Of a stretch of 64,000 nt of DNA, positions 46,869 through 56,032 are shown one piece after another (positions within the stretch are counted from its first letter, which is position 1; every line of letters begins with the position of its first letter). A model generated the notes under the pieces. It worked only from the letters and a program-made list of their open reading frames with translations. It had not been told where the DNA came from and made no database searches. The position numbers and the translations under genes were made by a program. The stretch is taken from assembly GCA_016177795.1 (NCBI GenBank), contig JACOUM010000007.1:240370-304369 (forward strand), written 5' to 3'. Source of the DNA: Nitrosomonadales bacterium. GTDB lineage: Bacteria; Pseudomonadota; Gammaproteobacteria; Burkholderiales; Gallionellaceae.

Positions 46869-49505
46869 GTGAACCCGCACCGCCATGACATTGAAAAACT
46901 TTATGCGCACCTGCACAGCAGCGCGCAGGGCCTGACACAGGCCGAGGCCGCGCAGCGGCTGGCGAGGTACGGCGCCAACCAGATCGAAAAAATCTCCGAA
47001 CAGTCTTTCATCGGCAGGCTGCTCAGGGAATTCACCCATCTCTTCGCGCTGATCCTGTGGCTGGCGGCGGGGCTGGCTTTCTTCGCCGAGTGGAAAGACC
47101 CCGGCCAAGGGATGGCGACGCTGGGCTATGCCGTGCTCGGCGTGATCCTGATCAACGGGCTGTTCTCGTTCTGGCAGGAATACCGCGCGGAAAAAGCGCT
47201 GGCCGCATTGCGCAATCTGCTGCCGCGCCATACCACCGCGTTGCGCGATGGCCGCGCGGTGCAATTGCCGGTCGCGGAGCTGGTGCCGGGCGATGTGGTG
47301 CTGCTCGCGGCGGGCGATGACGTGCCGGCCGACTGCCGCCTGATCGAGGCATTCGGCGTGCGCGTCAACACCGCCAACCTCACCGGCGAATCGAAACCGA
47401 TGGCGCGCAATGCGGCCGCCGAACCGGAGGAGCAGGCCGTCCTTCGGCGCGACATCCTGCATGCCGGCACCTCGCTGATCTCGGGCGAGGCGAAGGCCAT
47501 GGTGTACGCCACCGGCATGCATACCGAATTCGGCAACATCGCGCGCCTGACGCAAGCCGCGCGCGAGCCGCTGTCGCCGCTGCAAAAGGAGATCGCGCGC
47601 CTGTCACGGCTGGTCGCACTGTTCGCCACATTGCTCGGCGTGCTGTTCTTCCTGATCGGCCAGATGATCGGCCTGTCGTTCTGGGAAAACCTGGTGTTCG
47701 CGATCGGCATCATCGTCGCGAATGTGCCCGAGGGATTGCTGCCCACTGTCACGCTGTCGCTGGCGATGGCGACGCAGCGCATGGCGAAGAAGAATGCGCT
47801 GGTGCGCCATCTGCCCGCCGTGGAAACGCTCGGCGCGGCCAGCGTAATCTGCAGCGACAAGACCGGCACGCTGACGCAGAACCGCATGAGCATCCGGCAG
47901 GTGTTCTATTCCGGTGCACTGCAAACCTCCGGCGAACTCACCGCAGCCGAACCGCTGTTCTCGATCATGCGCCATTGCCATGACCTGCGCCGCGTCGAAC
48001 AGAACGGCCAAACAGCATGGCAGGGCGACCCGATGGAAATCGCGCTGCTGCAAGGCGTGCCGCCGGGCGGCAAGGTGTTCCCGCGCGTCGACGAAATCCC
48101 GTTCGACACCGAACGCAGGCGCATGTCGGTGATCTGCGACACCCCGCAGGGGCGCATGCTGTACTGCAAGGGCGCGCTGGAAAGCGTACTGCCGCTGTGC
48201 AGCGCCATCCTGCTGCAAGGCCAACCTCAGCCGCTGGATGAAGCCGGGCGCGCGAACCTGCTGGCAATGCAGGAACAGATGGCCGAACAGGGACTGCGGG
48301 TAATCGCGCTGGCCTATCGCAACTTGCAGCGCCATGACGGGCAGAGCGAATCCCAACTGATTTTTGCCGGGCTGATCGGCTTGGTCGACCCTCCGCGCGA
48401 GGGCGTAGCGGAGGCCATCGCGACCTGCCATACCGCCGGCATCCGCGTGATCATGATCACCGGCGATCATCCCGAAACTGCCAGCGCGCTGGCGCGCGAG
48501 ATAGGGCTGGCGCAGAACCCGCTCGCGGTGACCGGCGACCGGCTGCGCCACTTGTCGGACACCGATCTGCAACTGCTGCTTGACGAACCGGAGCTGCTGT
48601 TTGCGCGCACCGGCGCCGACCAGAAGATGCGCATCGTGCAGGCGCTGCAGCGCAAGGGCGAGATCGTCGCGGTGACCGGCGACGGCGTGAACGACGCGCC
48701 GGCGCTGAAATGCGCCGACGTGGGCATCGCGATGGGTGTCTCCGGCACCGATGTCGCAAAGGAATCGGCCGACATCGTGCTGCTCGACGACCACTTCGCC
48801 ACCATTGTCGCCGCGATCGAGGAAGGGCGCGCGGTATTCAGCAACCTGCGCAAGTTCCTCACCTATATCCTCACGTCGAACATTCCCGAAATTGTGCCGT
48901 ATCTCGCCTTCGTGCTGTTCAGGATTCCGCTGCCGCTGACCATCATCCAGATCCTCGCGGTCGATCTCGGCACCGACATGCTGCCCGCACTCGCGCTCGG
49001 CGCTGAAAAACCTGACCCCGATACCATGCGCCGCCCGCCGCGGCCGCGTAGCGAACGGCTGCTCAACTGGGGGCTGCTGCTGCGCGCCTACCTGTTCCTC
49101 GGGCCGCTGGAAGCGGTCGCGGGCATGGCGGCGTTCTTCTTCGTGCTGCATGGCGGCGACTGGCAATACGGAGTTATGCCGGGGCGCCACGACGGCCTCT
49201 ACCTGCAGGCCACTACGGCGTGCCTGTCGGCGATCATCGCGATGCAGGTGGTCAATGTGTTCCTGTGCCGCCATCCGGCGATGTCCGCCTTCAGCCGCGG
49301 CCACCGCCGCAACCCCCTGATCTGGTACGGGATCGGCTTCGAGCTGATGCTGCTGTTGTTGATCGATTACACGCCGTGGGGCAACGCGCTGTTCGGCACC
49401 GCGCCGCTGGGCATCGAGGTCTGGCTGTTCATCGTCCCGTTCGGGATCGGCATGCTGCTGCTGGAGGAGTTGCGCAAGGCGATGGTGCGCAGGCGCAAGG
49501 CGTGA
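46869..49505 (+). CDS. P-type cation ATPase, Na,K-ATPase alpha-like (P2C-like)
   Basis: An 878-residue P2-type ATPase: TGES at 172-175, PEGLLP at 287-292, phosphorylated Asp330 in CSDKTGTLTQNRM, MITGDHPET and TGDGVNDAP near 605. VETLGAASVICSDKTGTLTQ, SNIPEIVPYLAF and VDLGTDMLPALALGAEKPDP closely follow the pattern of animal Na,K/H,K-ATPase alpha subunits. The ion-site acids E288, E674, D699 and D703 correspond to E327, E779, D804 and D808 of the pig alpha-1 enzyme. No beta subunit gene is visible. Start is GTG at 46869. Cation unknown; Na or K export/import is inference. Confidence 0.9.
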   Translation: MNPHRHDIEKLYAHLHSSAQGLTQAEAAQRLARYGANQIEKISEQSFIGRLLREFTHLFALILWLAAGLAFFAEWKDPGQGMATLGYAVLGVILINGLFSFWQEYRAEKALAALRNLLPRHTTALRDGRAVQLPVAELVPGDVVLLAAGDDVPADCRLIEAFGVRVNTANLTGESKPMARNAAAEPEEQAVLRRDILHAGTSLISGEAKAMVYATGMHTEFGNIARLTQAAREPLSPLQKEIARLSRLVALFATLLGVLFFLIGQMIGLSFWENLVFAIGIIVANVPEGLLPTVTLSLAMATQRMAKKNALVRHLPAVETLGAASVICSDKTGTLTQNRMSIRQVFYSGALQTSGELTAAEPLFSIMRHCHDLRRVEQNGQTAWQGDPMEIALLQGVPPGGKVFPRVDEIPFDTERRRMSVICDTPQGRMLYCKGALESVLPLCSAILLQGQPQPLDEAGRANLLAMQEQMAEQGLRVIALAYRNLQRHDGQSESQLIFAGLIGLVDPPREGVAEAIATCHTAGIRVIMITGDHPETASALAREIGLAQNPLAVTGDRLRHLSDTDLQLLLDEPELLFARTGADQKMRIVQALQRKGEIVAVTGDGVNDAPALKCADVGIAMGVSGTDVAKESADIVLLDDHFATIVAAIEEGRAVFSNLRKFLTYILTSNIPEIVPYLAFVLFRIPLPLTIIQILAVDLGTDMLPALALGAEKPDPDTMRRPPRPRSERLLNWGLLLRAYLFLGPLEAVAGMAAFFFVLHGGDWQYGVMPGRHDGLYLQATTACLSAIIAMQVVNVFLCRHPAMSAFSRGHRRNPLIWYGIGFELMLLLLIDYTPWGNALFGTAPLGIEVWLFIVPFGIGMLLLEELRKAMVRRRKA

Positions 49506-49556
49506 ATACCGTCACCATTCCGGCCGTGCCGGAACGGTGGCGCAGTAATTTTTCAA

Positions 49557-49979
49557 TTATTTGGCCAGCGCGTTGACGAGATCGCGCTTGTGCTCTTCTT
49601 CCTGGATCAGGATGTCTTCCAGCACGCGCCGCAATCCATATTCCTTGAGCGCCTCGGCCTGACCGATGCGCTCCTTGTAGCGATCGATGGCGTTCTGCTC
49701 GCCCGCCAGGTCCTGCTTGAGCATCTCCACGTTGTTCTTGGAGGTCGCGCGCTTCTCCACGTCCACGGTGGGCACGCCGCCGAGGAAGTCGATCTGGTCG
49801 GACAGCATCACGGCATGCTGCATTTCCTGCTGCGCATGGATCAGCAGTTCCTTCTGGATGGAATCGAATTCCGCGCCGCTGATCGTGGAGGCGTGCTGCG
49901 TATACTGGATGGCCGCAGAGTATTCCCATTCCAGGTCCTTGTTGAGTTCGGCCAGCAGCTTCTTCATGGTGATCTTCAT
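49557..49979 (-). CDS. Ferritin-like di-iron protein (bacterioferritin/Dps type)
   Basis: A 140-residue four-helix protein with a complete ferroxidase ligand set: E19, E52-x2-H55 (HAQQEMQHA), E94 (GEQNAIDRY), and E127-x2-H130 (IQEEEHKRDL). It is shorter than classical bacterioferritin and lacks an obvious heme Met, so iron storage, detoxification or DNA protection are all possible. The ATG at 49979 follows CAGGAG by 7 bases; a longer frame to 50018 begins before this site. Divergent from ettA. Confidence 0.85.
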   Translation of the reverse strand: MKITMKKLLAELNKDLEWEYSAAIQYTQHASTISGAEFDSIQKELLIHAQQEMQHAVMLSDQIDFLGGVPTVDVEKRATSKNNVEMLKQDLAGEQNAIDRYKERIGQAEALKEYGLRRVLEDILIQEEEHKRDLVNALAK

Positions 49980-50088
49980 CTGACGTCTCCTGTGGTTTAA
50001 CGAAAATGGCGTTCCCATCTTATCAATTAGCCGGCTGACGCGCTATCGGTTAAGCTTACGCCCGTTTTCAATTTATCGAACGAACACC

Positions 50089-51753
<1,665 letters not shown>

Positions 51754-51798
51754 TGCCATCGTTGAAGGTCTTCATCTGCATGGGTTTCGCGTGACGTC

Positions 51799-52974
51799 AT
51801 GAATCTGGATGCGCGCACGCTGCTGTTCTCGCTGATGCTGACTTACGGCTTGTCGGTGCTGAGCCTGTTCGTCGCAGCCTATGGCCGGAACGGCAGCAGC
51901 AAGCAGGACGGCATGGGCAAATGGGCGGCGGCGATGCTCCTGGAGACGCTGGTCTGGACGATGATTGCAGCCCGCGGCGCTCTTCCGGATGTCCTCTCGA
52001 TCATAGTCGCCAATGGCCTCAAGGCGACTTCGCATGCGCTGATACTGGCCGCCATCCATGAATTCCAGCGGCGCAAGGCGCCGCACTGGCAGTATTGGCT
52101 TCCGGTCACGCTGACGCTGTTGATGGTCACCCTTCTGGTGGGCGATATAAAGGGACGCTTCATCTGGGGCGGCTTGATCTATGGCTTCCAGATGGTGCTG
52201 ATCGCGCGCGCCCTGCTATCCGATCAGGAAGCCCGCGCCGGGCGGGCGTGGCGGCTGCTGTTCATGGGGGTCGTCATGATCATGCTGGTGCTCGTGCTGC
52301 GGGCAGTTCTCGCGCTGTCCGGCATAAGCGAGATAGCCCAGCCGCAGAATGCCGCTCCCATCCATCCCGTCCAGATATTGGCCTATGTTGCCGTCATGGC
52401 GACTGCGCTGCTGGGTTCGATCGGTTTCGTGCTGATGGTCAAGGAATGTGCGGATCGCGAAATCATGCGCCTGGCGATGACCGACAGCCTCACCCGCATC
52501 CCCAACCGGCGCGCCCTGATGGAATGGGCCGAGCATGCCATGGGCAGGCGCAGCGGGCTGCCGCTGGCGATCCTGATGATAGACGTGGATCACTTCAAGC
52601 GGGTCAATGACACCTATGGGCACCAGACGGGAGACGAGGTATTGCGCAGAATTGCCGAGCTGCTGGCGGGACGGTTGCGCGGACCCGACTTCCTGGGCCG
52701 TTACGGCGGCGAAGAATTTTGCGTGATCGCCCCGGACACGAGCCGCGAAGGCGCTCTGGTGCTGGCCGAATCCCTGCGGGGAATCGTCGATGCCACGCCG
52801 TTTGCCACCGCAGGCAGTGAAACCGCCCTCTCGGTGAGCATCGGCATCGCGCTCTGCCCCTCCAATGTCACGCGCGAACTGAAGGAAATCCTGGCGGAAG
52901 CCGACGCCGCGCTCTATGCCGCCAAGCAGGCCGGCCGCAACAGGGTGGTCTGCTTCGGCATGGAAAGCGCGTAA
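51799..52974 (+). CDS. Membrane-bound diguanylate cyclase (GGDEF)
   Basis: A 391-residue protein. The N-terminal half holds about six hydrophobic helices without a named sensor domain. The C-terminal GGDEF domain has active-site GGEEF at 303-307, DVDHFKRVNDTYGHQTGDEVL and a feedback-inhibition I-site RGPD at 294-297, exactly five residues before GGEEF. It is therefore expected to make c-di-GMP and be product-inhibited. The HD-GYP protein at 59714 could degrade the same second messenger. A GGGGAC-GAA-GTCCCC hairpin at 53018-53032 may terminate it. Confidence 0.92.
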   Translation: MNLDARTLLFSLMLTYGLSVLSLFVAAYGRNGSSKQDGMGKWAAAMLLETLVWTMIAARGALPDVLSIIVANGLKATSHALILAAIHEFQRRKAPHWQYWLPVTLTLLMVTLLVGDIKGRFIWGGLIYGFQMVLIARALLSDQEARAGRAWRLLFMGVVMIMLVLVLRAVLALSGISEIAQPQNAAPIHPVQILAYVAVMATALLGSIGFVLMVKECADREIMRLAMTDSLTRIPNRRALMEWAEHAMGRRSGLPLAILMIDVDHFKRVNDTYGHQTGDEVLRRIAELLAGRLRGPDFLGRYGGEEFCVIAPDTSREGALVLAESLRGIVDATPFATAGSETALSVSIGIALCPSNVTRELKEILAEADAALYAAKQAGRNRVVCFGMESA

Positions 52975-53072
52975 AATCCTGCTTGCCGTTTGCATTCTTG
53001 CGGCGGGCAGTGATATGGGGACGAAGTCCCCGTTTAATTCACAATCCCCTCCCCTCGCCCGCTGGCGGGATA

Positions 53073-53133
53073 ACCAGCACTTGGCTGGCGTTTTGTGCCA
53101 GCTTAGTCGAATGGCTAGTAGTTTCATCAGAGG
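53073..53133 (+). repeat. REP-like hairpin repeat, copy 3
   Basis: Near-identical to 29103-29160 over about 50 bases: ACTTGGCTGGCGTTTTGTGC, then CAGCTTAGTCGAATGGCTAG and TTTCATCAG. The first part folds as a hairpin (TTGGCTGGC with GCCAGCTTAG). The following 50 bases (53146-53195, GTTCGCCCTGAG and TATCGAAGGG) resemble another common betaproteobacterial spacer repeat. No gene is seen between 52975 and 53254. Confidence 0.72.
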
Positions 53134-53254
53134 GGCCGGGGGAGAGGGCCGTTCGCCCTGAGTAGGCCGCAGGCTGTATCGAAGGGTTTACTGGGTTGCT
53201 GGCGAACATGCCAAGCTGGGACTAGAATGCCCCCATTCAAATTGGAGATTGACC

Positions 53255-53458
53255 ATGCAAGCAATCGAATTTGTCAGCAAAGCTCATGACGGAGTGGTGG
53301 ACTTACCTCGCGAATATCAAGGCTGGAACGGCAAGAGCGTGCGGGTAATCTTGCTGGAGGCTGTAAGCGAAACAGCCAGACGCAAAGCCCAGTTCAAGGC
53401 CGCGACCATTTCCACGCGCGGCTACCGCTTCGATCGCGATGCCGCAAATGAGCGGTAA
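53255..53458 (+). CDS. Antitoxin-like protein next to a broken VapC
   Basis: A 67-residue protein (IEFVSKAHDGVVDLPREYQG, then SVRVILLE) resembling short antitoxins that pair with PIN-domain toxins. The N-terminal beta-rich part would bind DNA; the C-terminal tail RGYRFDRDAANER would bind the toxin. Start ATG after a GGAG site. It overlaps by 11 bases with a truncated vapC remnant. Its intact state suggests either recent loss of the toxin or retention as an orphan. Confidence 0.65.
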   Translation: MQAIEFVSKAHDGVVDLPREYQGWNGKSVRVILLEAVSETARRKAQFKAATISTRGYRFDRDAANER

Positions 53459-53552
53459 GACTTTTCTCGACACCAATGTCGTGGTGTATCTCAGACCACG
53501 GTTTCTTGAGCAATTTCCCTCCTTTGAGCTCGCTTATAGCGAATCCCCTTGA
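53448..53552 (+). pseudogene. Truncated PIN-domain toxin (VapC) remnant
   Basis: A start codon overlapping the antitoxin end opens a 34-codon frame beginning MSGKTFLDTNVVVYL, the beta-1 strand and first acidic Asp of PIN ribonucleases. After that the sequence (RPRFLEQFPSFELAYSESP) has no PIN character and stops, where a full VapC would have about 130 residues. The remaining acidic residues are missing, so no activity is expected. Confidence 0.7.
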
Positions 53553-53577
53553 CAATACTGTCGCGCAGCGAGAGTAT
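53549..53577 (+). promoter_or_regulatory. Promoter with palindromic operator for higBA
   Basis: A consensus -35 TTGACA (53549-53554) is followed by an imperfect palindrome, 9 of 11 paired positions (ATACTGTCGCG, one centre base, AGCGAGAGTAT; 53555-53577), with GAGTAT as a possible -10 at its right edge. A repressor binding the palindrome would occlude the promoter, as expected for HigA autoregulation. Confidence 0.6.
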
Positions 53578-53585
53578 CGCTCCTC

Positions 53586-53867
53586 ATGATTATCGACTTC
53601 CACGACGAAGCAACCCTGAAGGTCTGGCTCGGTGAATTCTCGCGCCATTTGCCCAACCAGATTCAGGAAGTGGCGCGGCGCAAGTTACGTATGCTGCACA
53701 ATGCACAGCGTATCGAGGATTTGCGTATCCCGCCGAATAATCGGCTGGAAGCCTTGAAAGGCGACCGCGCCGGTCAATGGAGCGTCCGCATCAACGACCA
53801 GTGGCGCGTGTGCTTTATATGGAAAGACGGACAGGCCAGTCGCGTGGAAATCTGCGACTATCACTGA
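53586..53867 (+). CDS. higB: HigB-type toxin (RelE superfamily)
   Basis: A 93-residue ribosome-dependent mRNA interferase. LRMLHNAQRIEDLRIPPNNR, LEALKGDRAGQWSVRINDQW and RVCFIWKDG are typical of the HigB/GraT group, with basic and aromatic residues that line the RelE-fold active site. Order toxin-then-antitoxin is the hallmark of hig modules. It is 11 bases upstream of higA. Confidence 0.9.
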   Translation: MIIDFHDEATLKVWLGEFSRHLPNQIQEVARRKLRMLHNAQRIEDLRIPPNNRLEALKGDRAGQWSVRINDQWRVCFIWKDGQASRVEICDYH

Positions 53868-53878
53868 GGAATAAAATT

Positions 53879-54193
53879 ATGACTAAATCGACCAAACAAA
53901 AACTGCGCAACATCCATCCCGGCGAAGTGTTGCGCGAGGAATTCCTGATCCCACTCGGTATCTCGCAATACCGGCTGGCAAAAGAAATCGGCGTGACCGA
54001 AGCGCGCATCTCGGCGATCTGCTCCGGCAAACGCGCGATCACGGCAGATACGGCACTGCGCCTGGCCGCGTTCTTCGGCACGACGAGCGGCTTCTGGATG
54101 GGCTTGCAGGCGGATTACGATACTGAGGAGGCTGCAAAGGAATTGTCAGGCGAGCTTGCACAGATACATCGTTTCGAGCAACTGGCGGCTTGA
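53879..54193 (+). CDS. higA: HigA-type antitoxin (XRE HTH)
   Basis: A 104-residue antitoxin with an XRE-type helix-turn-helix (about residues 25-75: QYRLAKEIGVTEARISAICS, then GKRAITADTALRLAAFF). IHPGEVLREEFLIPLGIS at the N-terminus is typical of HigA. Start ATG at 53879 follows TGAGGA. It would neutralise HigB and repress the shared promoter at 53549. Confidence 0.92.
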   Translation: MTKSTKQKLRNIHPGEVLREEFLIPLGISQYRLAKEIGVTEARISAICSGKRAITADTALRLAAFFGTTSGFWMGLQADYDTEEAAKELSGELAQIHRFEQLAA

Positions 54194-54208
54194 TGCTTAG
54201 GCGCTCAA

Positions 54209-54251
54209 AATAGTTCCAGGATGCCGCCATGAAAATGAAGAAGATCAATTC
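54209..54251 (+). pseudogene. 5' fragment of a KTSC-domain gene
   Basis: Forty of 43 bases match 57420-57462, the upstream region and first 23 bases of the intact KTSC gene (shared: AGGATGCCGCCATG and AAGAAGATCAATTC). Here the frame (MKMKKINS) runs into unrelated sequence and stops after 18 codons. It appears to be debris of a duplication or rearrangement. Confidence 0.7.
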
Positions 54252-54261
54252 AAACAAAAAA

Positions 54262-54317
54262 GTACCGGAGTCGAATTGTTTTTGATGAGGTCGTGATAAA
54301 GAAATCGACTCCTGTAC
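54262..54317. repeat. Inverted repeat with GTACCGGAGTCGA arms
   Basis: GTACCGGAGTCGA (54262-54274) and TCGACTCCTGTAC (54305-54317) form 12 of 13 pairs around a 30-base loop. Half a CACGAAA-type motif (CTTTCGTGTATC) follows. It sits directly after the KTSC fragment, so it may mark the junction of a small inserted element. A related GGACTGGAGTCGA string occurs alone at 61173-61185. Confidence 0.55.
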
Positions 54318-54435
54318 CTTTCGTGTATCTTTTCAGGGCATCGTTCGCTCGCGTAAAATTGGTTGAACAATGCGGGCCCAGCCTACCCGCACATTTCCCA
54401 ATTCAAATATCACACAATCAATCAGCGGAGACACC

Positions 54436-54780
54436 ATGAGCGGTTTACCAAAATGCCCGAAATGCAGTTCTGAACTCACCTACGAAGACGGGAGCCTGTA
54501 CATCTGCCCCGAGTGCGCGCATGAGTGGTCAAGGGAGGCTTCCGCCGAGGGCGCGGTGCAGCAGCGCGTATACAAGGATGCGTACGGCAACGTGCTGGTT
54601 GACGGCGATTCGGTCACGGTTATCAAGGATCTGAAGGTCAAGGGCTCGTCCTCAGTGGTCAAGGTGGGCACCAAGGTGAAAAACATCCGCCTGGTGGATG
54701 GCGATCATGACATCGACTGCAAAATCGACGGCATCGGCGCGATGCAGTTGAAGACCGAATTCGTGAAAAAAGCCAATTAA
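54436..54780 (+). CDS. yjdM: YjdM/PhnA family zinc-ribbon protein
   Basis: A 114-residue protein: zinc ribbon [21 protein letters not shown] at residues 6-26 and the conserved domain [20 protein letters not shown] through [20 protein letters not shown]. The family was once called alkylphosphonate-utilisation PhnA, but no phn genes are nearby and the function is unsettled. ATG at 54436 after CGGAGAC. Confidence 0.92.
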   Translation: MSGLPKCPKCSSELTYEDGSLYICPECAHEWSREASAEGAVQQRVYKDAYGNVLVDGDSVTVIKDLKVKGSSSVVKVGTKVKNIRLVDGDHDIDCKIDGIGAMQLKTEFVKKAN

Positions 54781-54928
54781 GGAACCAGAGGTGTCAGCAG
54801 CGCGGGCGATTCCAAAGAGAAATCAAAGGGAGCAGCATCGCATTACTTTCCAATCACTCAGGCAGGCTGATCAAAAAATTGGAACAGGTCACGTTTGCCC
54901 TTTAATGGCTAATGAAGCCCGTCCTGGT

Positions 54929-54957
54929 TTGTGTTATGAAAAGCGGTTGTCTACAAT
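54929..54957 (+). promoter_or_regulatory. Promoter for the 55002 gene
   Basis: TTGTGT (54929-54934), a 17-base spacer, TACAAT (54952-54957): 4/6 and 5/6 matches. Start of transcription would be about 38 bases before the ATG with its strong CAGGAGG. Confidence 0.6.
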
Positions 54958-55001
54958 CGCGCCAGTCACTAACTGCAACACCCCAACCATCAGGAGGCAC
55001 C

Positions 55002-55295
55002 ATGATCTCGATTAAAAAAGTAACGCCATTCGCAGTATTGGCGGCATTATTTATATCATCCGCTGCACTCGCGGATGAGGCCTATGTCTGCAAGCAGGGT
55101 AATCAAGAGAGAGTAATCAATATCGTCTACGCCAATGCAGGCGCAGCCGTGCCTTGTGAAGTCACCTACACAAAAGAGGACGGCACCACCCAAAGCCTGT
55201 GGCAGGCACAAAATGTTGCTGGTTATTGTGAAGACAATGCAGCGGCATTTGTTGAGAAACAACGCGGCTGGGGCTGGGACTGCAGCAAGCAGTAA
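55002..55295 (+). CDS. Small exported protein of unknown function
   Basis: A 97-residue protein with a clear signal peptide (MISIKKVTPFAVLAALFISS, cleavage after ALA at about 23). The mature part has four cysteines in the pattern YVCKQGN, VPCEV, GYCEDN and WDCSKQ, probably disulfide-bonded. The perfect CAGGAGG Shine-Dalgarno fixes the start. I recognise no family; it is likely periplasmic. A GCGCCT-GA-AGGCGC hairpin follows the stop. Confidence 0.75.
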   Translation: MISIKKVTPFAVLAALFISSAALADEAYVCKQGNQERVINIVYANAGAAVPCEVTYTKEDGTTQSLWQAQNVAGYCEDNAAAFVEKQRGWGWDCSKQ

Positions 55296-55429
55296 ACCTT
55301 AAGACCGCGCCTGAAGGCGCTTGCGATGTTTAATCATCGCGCCGCGAATCAGGAATTGAAGGGGCAGCATCGCAATTGTTTTAGCCTGTGGGTATAGTAC
55401 AAAAGCGCCGCCACAAAGGAGAGGTCAGC

Positions 55430-56032
55430 ATGAAATCATTCCTCCGCGAGAACCCCACCATCGCCTTTGGCCTGGGGTTGCCCCTGCTGCTGGTTGTGGC
55501 CTTTCTGCTGATTTCGGGGATTCCCGCGCTGCTGGTAGAGCCCCCGCAATACGATGTGCTTTACGCGACCGGATACTACAATTACCCGAACGGCGTGAAG
55601 ATTTCCGTCGTAGACCGGAAGGTTCAGGTCGTCTACCAGGGCAGTTCGGCCGGCTACCAGCACCCGCGGCTGTGGCGTTACAGCCCGAAAAGCGGGGCGG
55701 TGAAGGAGATCGCCATCATGCTGCCACCCGGCCTTGCGCCGCCCGGACAAAGTCCCGCCACACCCGAGGCGGCTGCAAAAATCACGCCGATCGAGGTTCC
55801 CGATCTGGCAGGGCTGACGATCGATTCGTCCAGCGTTGCACCGGATGGATACGAATTCAGTGCGGGTCAGAATGGCTATTCGGGTGATGTCTTCACCGGC
55901 CTGTTTTATTCGTCGCGCTACCGCAATGAAGCGGTACTGACGAAAAAAGGGCGCAGCATCCGCCTGCCGAATGCCGGCAATATGTATTACAGCAATTACA
56001 CCCACTTCGTCGGCTGGGTCGTGCAGCCATGA
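55430..56032 (+). CDS. Membrane-anchored hypothetical protein
   Basis: A 200-residue protein with one N-terminal membrane segment (IAFGLGLPLLLVVAFLLISG) and a periplasmic domain rich in Tyr, Gly and Pro. Part of that domain (VKISVVDRKVQVVYQGSSAG) looks beta-rich. I do not recognise the family. Start ATG at 55430 after GAGAGGT. Its stop overlaps the next gene (ATGA), so the pair probably works together. Confidence 0.75.
   Translation: MKSFLRENPTIAFGLGLPLLLVVAFLLISGIPALLVEPPQYDVLYATGYYNYPNGVKISVVDRKVQVVYQGSSAGYQHPRLWRYSPKSGAVKEIAIMLPPGLAPPGQSPATPEAAAKITPIEVPDLAGLTIDSSSVAPDGYEFSAGQNGYSGDVFTGLFYSSRYRNEAVLTKKGRSIRLPNAGNMYYSNYTHFVGWVVQP

Noticed and set aside
47604..49304. A 566-codon minus-strand frame opposite the P-type ATPase
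   Set aside because: Same antisense effect; composition is Arg/His/Gln-rich and lacks motifs.
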